The notes beneath the pieces are model-generated. The model did no database searches, was not told the DNA's origin, and worked only from the letters and a program-made list of their open reading frames with translations. From a virus: a DNA stretch of 56,620 nt. Of the stretch, positions 53,723 through 56,620 are shown piece by piece. The translations under genes were made by a program, and so were the position numbers. The stretch's first letter is position 1. Each line of letters begins with the position of its first letter. The stretch spans positions 1 through 56,620 of IMG/VR virus record IMGVR_UViG_3300027754_000112; one strand, written 5' to 3'.

Positions 53723-54372
53723 AGATTTATATTCATTGATTTTTTCATAAAATTATACAACAAACCGGTAGTTTCTGCTTTTTTGTTTTGATCCAATGTA
53801 TAATTATTGTCTTTATCTTTGATTAAATTATCAATTGGATCGGATAGTCTGTAATAGACGGTGGTCGATTTGATTGGTTCTTTTAAATAATCATCTTCAT
53901 TTTGATATTTTATATACCAAATTCCATATTTCATAGAAGTGGAACTACTGTCTGACTTGTTTATCAATTTTTTAATTACAAAGTAAAAATTATTTCCATT
54001 TACGTCTTTTGAAAAACTCAATTCATGACCACGTACAGATGATGGATTTTCTAAATTTGGACTCACAGGACTTATAATTTCTTTAATTTTATCAATTTCA
54101 AATTGTTCAAATTTTAATCCAAAATTATTAGATAACTCTTTTCTTATATCAGAATTGTTCTTTTTCATATCAATATCTTCGTCGATAATTGAATTAGATG
54201 TTATTAATTTTTTAAGAAATTCCTTCAATTTTGTTCGGATTTCGTTCTTTTTTGCATCAGAAACATTGGCGTGTAATGCTGAAAGGTATCGTGTTATACT
54301 ACCTTTTGTGCATCCAACTTTTTTGCCCGTGTCTTGTTTATAGATACATTTACCTCGGATTGAATATGGCAT
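53719..54372 (-). CDS. Minus-strand protein with MPYSIRGKC start motif
   Basis: I chose the ATG at 54372 over upstream alternatives (TTG 54408, ATG 54402), because MPYSIRGKCIYKQDTGKKVG followed by CTKGSITRYLSALHAN is a compact module that starts exactly there. It resembles a short phage motif (V-K-K-D-T-G-K-V-V-G...A-L-x-A-L-Y-A) often found at the N-terminus of phage proteins. The rest is Lys/Asn-rich with a beta region (NNFYFVIKKLI, GIWYIKYQNEDD). It is the first gene of a two-gene minus operon with a consensus late promoter. The function is unknown. Confidence 0.55.
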   Translation of the reverse strand: MPYSIRGKCIYKQDTGKKVGCTKGSITRYLSALHANVSDAKKNEIRTKLKEFLKKLITSNSIIDEDIDMKKNNSDIRKELSNNFGLKFEQFEIDKIKEIISPVSPNLENPSSVRGHELSFSKDVNGNNFYFVIKKLINKSDSSSTSMKYGIWYIKYQNEDDYLKEPIKSTTVYYRLSDPIDNLIKDKDNNYTLDQNKKAETTGLLYNFMKKSMNINL

Positions 54373-54413
54373 AATAATATAAATATCAAAAATTTTATAC
54401 ATTTTCAATTTTT

Positions 54414-54427
54414 TATTTATATTTATA
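54414..54427 (-). promoter_or_regulatory. Two overlapping late promoters TATAAATA on the minus strand
   Basis: TATTTATA at 54414-54421 and 54420-54427 on the plus strand read TATAAATA on the minus strand. The nearer box would start RNA near 54408, giving a leader of about 35 bases before ATG 54372. This supports late expression of the minus pair. Confidence 0.65.
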
Positions 54428-54438
54428 TTTTAGTATTA

Positions 54439-54502
54439 CGGCTTTTCTTTGCCGCTTCGATTAATTATGAATCCTAATTGAAGTTCATTATCAATAACTT
54501 CA
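54439..54502 (+). promoter_or_regulatory. Two hairpins in the leader of the scaffold gene
   Basis: CGGC 54439-54442 pairs with GCCG 54451-54454, and TGAAGTT 54479-54485 with AACTTCA 54496-54502. Between them, TCCTAATTGAAG (54472-54482) faintly recalls the TCC-Y-ATTGAAGC block of leaders C and D. No GATATGTAT box is present. It may be a translation-control leader of the scaffold gene. Confidence 0.35.
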
Positions 54503-54525
54503 GAACAATATAATACTAAATCAAT

Positions 54526-55530
54526 ATGTCAAATTTATTAAAGGAGGCAATTGCCGACGCTAAGGCGGTTCGTGCTACTGCCCTCGCGAATGCAAAGGCT
54601 GCATTGGAAGAAGCTTTTAATACAAAAGCTGAAGCAATGTTAGCAGAAAAACTTAAACAAGAAATTTTCGGTAACGAAAATGCTGAAATGGCAGAGTTTG
54701 TGCCAGCACAATCGTCCGGTATTTCAAATCTAGATCCAACTGGTGACAGTGATGGTATGCCATTGACAGTTGATCGATATCCGGATGGAATATCTGAAGA
54801 AGAAGTAACAAGTGAAGAACTTGATGAAATTCTTGCTGAACTTGAAAAAGAAATGGGAGATGAACCAACTGCACCAGTTGCACCAGTTGCACCAGTTGCA
54901 CCAGTTGCACCAGTTGCACCAGTTGCACCAGTTGCACCAGATGCACCAGTTGCGCCAGATGCATCAGATGTTCCCGCTGCACCAGAATCATCGGCAACTC
55001 CCGACGAAGTTGATGAAGAAATCAATCTACAAGAACTTCTGGACACCTTGAGTGAAGAAGTAGACGAAGATGTAGATGTAGATACAGAGGAAAATTCTGA
55101 AGAGGGTGCCGAAGAATATGCCGAAAGTATTAAAATCAAGAACGACTTGAATGAGGCTTATAAGGTAATTGAATATCTTCGTTCTCAAATCAACGAAATC
55201 AATTTGTTGAACAGTAAGTTGCTTTATACCAACAAGTTGTTCAACGGATTCAATTTGACCAAGGGACAAAAGACCACGGTCATTGAAACATTTGACTTAG
55301 CGAAGAGTGTTCGTGAAGTCAAGTATGCATACACAATTTTGTCCGAATCATATAGTTCAGGTGGATCGACCGTCAAGAAAACTAATACGGTTGCAAAAAC
55401 TATCACCGAAGGTTTGGCAAGTAAACCGATTGCATCAACAGCTCCTTCACGGGACGTTATTGTTGAAAATAGCAATGAGTTGGCTGCAAGATTCCAAAAA
55501 CTCGCCGGAATCAAAAGAGCAGTTAAGTAA
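54526..55530 (+). CDS. gp22: Prohead core scaffold gp22-like
   Basis: The scaffold character is evident. The N-terminal helix is Ala-rich ([20 protein letters not shown], then ALEEAF). A strongly acidic middle follows, interrupted by ten A-P-(V/D) repeats (54871-54960), and another acidic stretch ([18 protein letters not shown]). The C-terminal helical region ([20 protein letters not shown], later [17 protein letters not shown]) is typical of T4-like gp22. At 334 residues it is longer than T4 gp22 (269) by roughly the repeat and acidic part. It lies between the protease block and the capsid gene, as in T4, and would be degraded by gp21. Confidence 0.82.
   Translation: MSNLLKEAIADAKAVRATALANAKAALEEAFNTKAEAMLAEKLKQEIFGNENAEMAEFVPAQSSGISNLDPTGDSDGMPLTVDRYPDGISEEEVTSEELDEILAELEKEMGDEPTAPVAPVAPVAPVAPVAPVAPVAPDAPVAPDASDVPAAPESSATPDEVDEEINLQELLDTLSEEVDEDVDVDTEENSEEGAEEYAESIKIKNDLNEAYKVIEYLRSQINEINLLNSKLLYTNKLFNGFNLTKGQKTTVIETFDLAKSVREVKYAYTILSESYSSGGSTVKKTNTVAKTITEGLASKPIASTAPSRDVIVENSNELAARFQKLAGIKRAVK
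54871..54960 (+). repeat. Ten 9-bp repeats (GCACCAGTT type) in the scaffold gene
   Basis: Ten tandem 9-bp units encode A-P-V seven times, then A-P-D, A-P-V and A-P-D. The copies are nearly identical at DNA level, so the number can vary by slippage without loss of frame. Confidence 0.9.
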
Positions 55531-55578
55531 AACGTAAACTTAGGCGAGTAAAATCCAAACAAATAAAATAGAAATTAT

Positions 55579-56620
55579 ATGAATGATATTAAGTCATTAT
55601 TGACAAACAATATGAATCCACAAGCCAAATTGATGGCTGAAACTCGTGGATTACAACAGAAGTGGGATAAAACTGGCTTGCTCGAAGGTCTACAAGGATC
55701 CGATAAAGCAAACATGAGTATCCTGCTTGAAAACCAAGCAAAACAGTTGCTTGACGAAGCTACCGCAACCGGTACTTCAGGAAATAGTGAACAATGGGCT
55801 GGCGTTGCTCTCCCACTCGTTCGACGTGTATTCGCAGAAATCAGTGCCAAGGAATTCGTAAGTGTACAACCTATGAATCTTCCTTCTGGTCTGATCTTCT
55901 ATCTTGACTTCAAGTATGGTACCAATGTCCCTTCTTCTACAGTCAGTGATTACTCTGGATCCGGTAACAGCTCATTGTTCGGTGGAACTGCCAATGCAAA
56001 ACTCGGTTCTACCGATGATGCTACTGGCGGTCTATATGGAGCAGGTCGTTATGGTTTTAGTGAAAAGTGGAATGTGTCGACCGCGTATACTACTGCGTCC
56101 GGAAACTTTACTACCGGGTCCGCAACCGCCAACGATCTTCAGCAGGATGCTGCTTACACTTCTAGTATATTGGGATTCACTGGAAACAAGATTACTATAA
56201 TCGTTGGATCTAATAGCCAAAACATTGATTTGAACGCGGCTCGTTCACTTCAACTTTCAGGTTCCGCTATCACCAGTTCCAATATCTTAAGTGAGTATAC
56301 CAAGGTATTGAATACTGGTACTTTGGCTAGTCCAAATTATCAAATAGTATTCATTCATTCCGGCTCAGTGGCGGTACCGGCAGGTGGAGGCACCGCTTAT
56401 GTATTGTACAGCACGCAACCTACTGATAGTACTCGGGGTGACTTTGAAGATAAGTTTACTACTGCTGGTGCTGGAACTTCTGGTTTGAGTGCGGATATCG
56501 GCATTCCTGAAGTCAACTTGGAACTCAAGAGCGAACCAATCGTCGCTAAGACTCGTAAGTTGAAGGCTGTCTGGACTCCAGAACTTGCTCAAGACTTGAA
56601 CGCATATCACTCTATTGATG
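55579..56620 (+). CDS. gp23: Major capsid protein gp23 (3' partial)
   Basis: The frame runs from ATG 55579 to the window end, 347 codons without a stop. The N-terminal delta region includes SLLTNNMNPQAKLMAETRGL. SEQWAGVALPLVRRVFAEIS, followed by AKEFVSVQPMNLPSGLIFYL, is the strongest gp23 signature; T4 has the same V-A-L-P-x-x-R-x-x-F...P-M-N-x-P-x-G-x-x-F-x-L step. The end (SEPIVAKTRKLKAVWTPELA, then QDLNAYHSID) also fits. A region with little gp23 likeness at about residues 175-290 (NKITIIVGSNSQNIDLNAAR) may be an insertion-type domain. It follows the scaffold gene by 48 bases. Confidence 0.93.
   Translation, partial: MNDIKSLLTNNMNPQAKLMAETRGLQQKWDKTGLLEGLQGSDKANMSILLENQAKQLLDEATATGTSGNSEQWAGVALPLVRRVFAEISAKEFVSVQPMNLPSGLIFYLDFKYGTNVPSSTVSDYSGSGNSSLFGGTANAKLGSTDDATGGLYGAGRYGFSEKWNVSTAYTTASGNFTTGSATANDLQQDAAYTSSILGFTGNKITIIVGSNSQNIDLNAARSLQLSGSAITSSNILSEYTKVLNTGTLASPNYQIVFIHSGSVAVPAGGGTAYVLYSTQPTDSTRGDFEDKFTTAGAGTSGLSADIGIPEVNLELKSEPIVAKTRKLKAVWTPELAQDLNAYHSID

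Noticed and set aside
54653-54997. Minus- and plus-frame LVQ/HQL repeat products over the scaffold gene
   Set aside because: They are shadow translations of the 9-bp A-P-V repeats.

Overview
The window is a late-gene segment of a tailed phage with a contractile tail and a T4-like (gp-type) virion. The evidence is the set of recognisable T4-type proteins: gp25 and gp6 baseplate wedge, a gp5-like hub/spike, gp18 sheath, gp17 terminase, gp20 portal, gp21 prohead protease, gp22 scaffold, gp23 capsid (cut by the window end), a gp55-like late sigma factor, a gp61-like primase and a fused gp47/gp46 (Mre11/Rad50-type) protein. The DNA is strongly AT-rich except for two GC-rich inserts. The host cannot be named from this window. 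Most starts lack a Shine-Dalgarno sequence, which suits hosts with little Shine-Dalgarno use. The GC-rich inserts carry GCGATCGC octamers, which are common in cyanobacteria, but that is only a hint.

Layout. 3-6403: four consecutive tail-fibre or decoration genes with Ser-rich shafts, three of them clear paralogues; the first is cut at the window start. 6404-9428: a membrane/coiled-coil protein, two small proteins, the gp55-like sigma factor and a small unknown. 9430-17698: hub/spike with a His-rich tip, a Pro-rich protein, gp25, gp6, a DNRLRE-like Ser-rich protein and a small protein. 17702-31306: very large tail proteins carrying beta-propeller, MBG and dockerin-like domains. 31336-36982: a small unknown, then a recombination/replication cluster (RuvC-like, DUF2786, primase, Mre11-Rad50 fusion). 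37128-40367: tail sheath, followed by a strong terminator and a free-standing homing endonuclease. 42445-51145: a Zn-ribbon protein in the position of a small terminase, TerL, a portal interrupted by two inteins, three small head-region proteins and the protease. 51190-52881: a second homing endonuclease of the same family. 52915-54372: one plus-strand and two minus-strand unknowns separated by a bidirectional terminator. 54526-56620: scaffold and major capsid protein.

How it works together. The gp55-like factor would direct late transcription. Exact TATAAATA late-promoter octamers occur upstream of the sheath gene, upstream of the terminase pair, and on the minus strand upstream of the 54372 gene. 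The remaining genes are packed almost end to end, so they are probably read as long operons. The least explained signal is a set of four non-coding leaders (6434, 11737, 28894 and 42332). Each is preceded by the nonamer GATATGTAT. They form two families of foldable RNA and sit in front of otherwise unrelated genes. One of them (28870-28975) lies inside a 175-bp repeat that duplicated the start of the downstream gene.

No gene-free stretch exceeds 300 bases. The longest are 28791-28975 (leader B and a duplicated gene start), 42273-42444 (leader D and a late promoter) and 36983-37127 (AT-rich, with a late promoter). I saw no tRNA, rRNA, CRISPR array, integrase or transposase.
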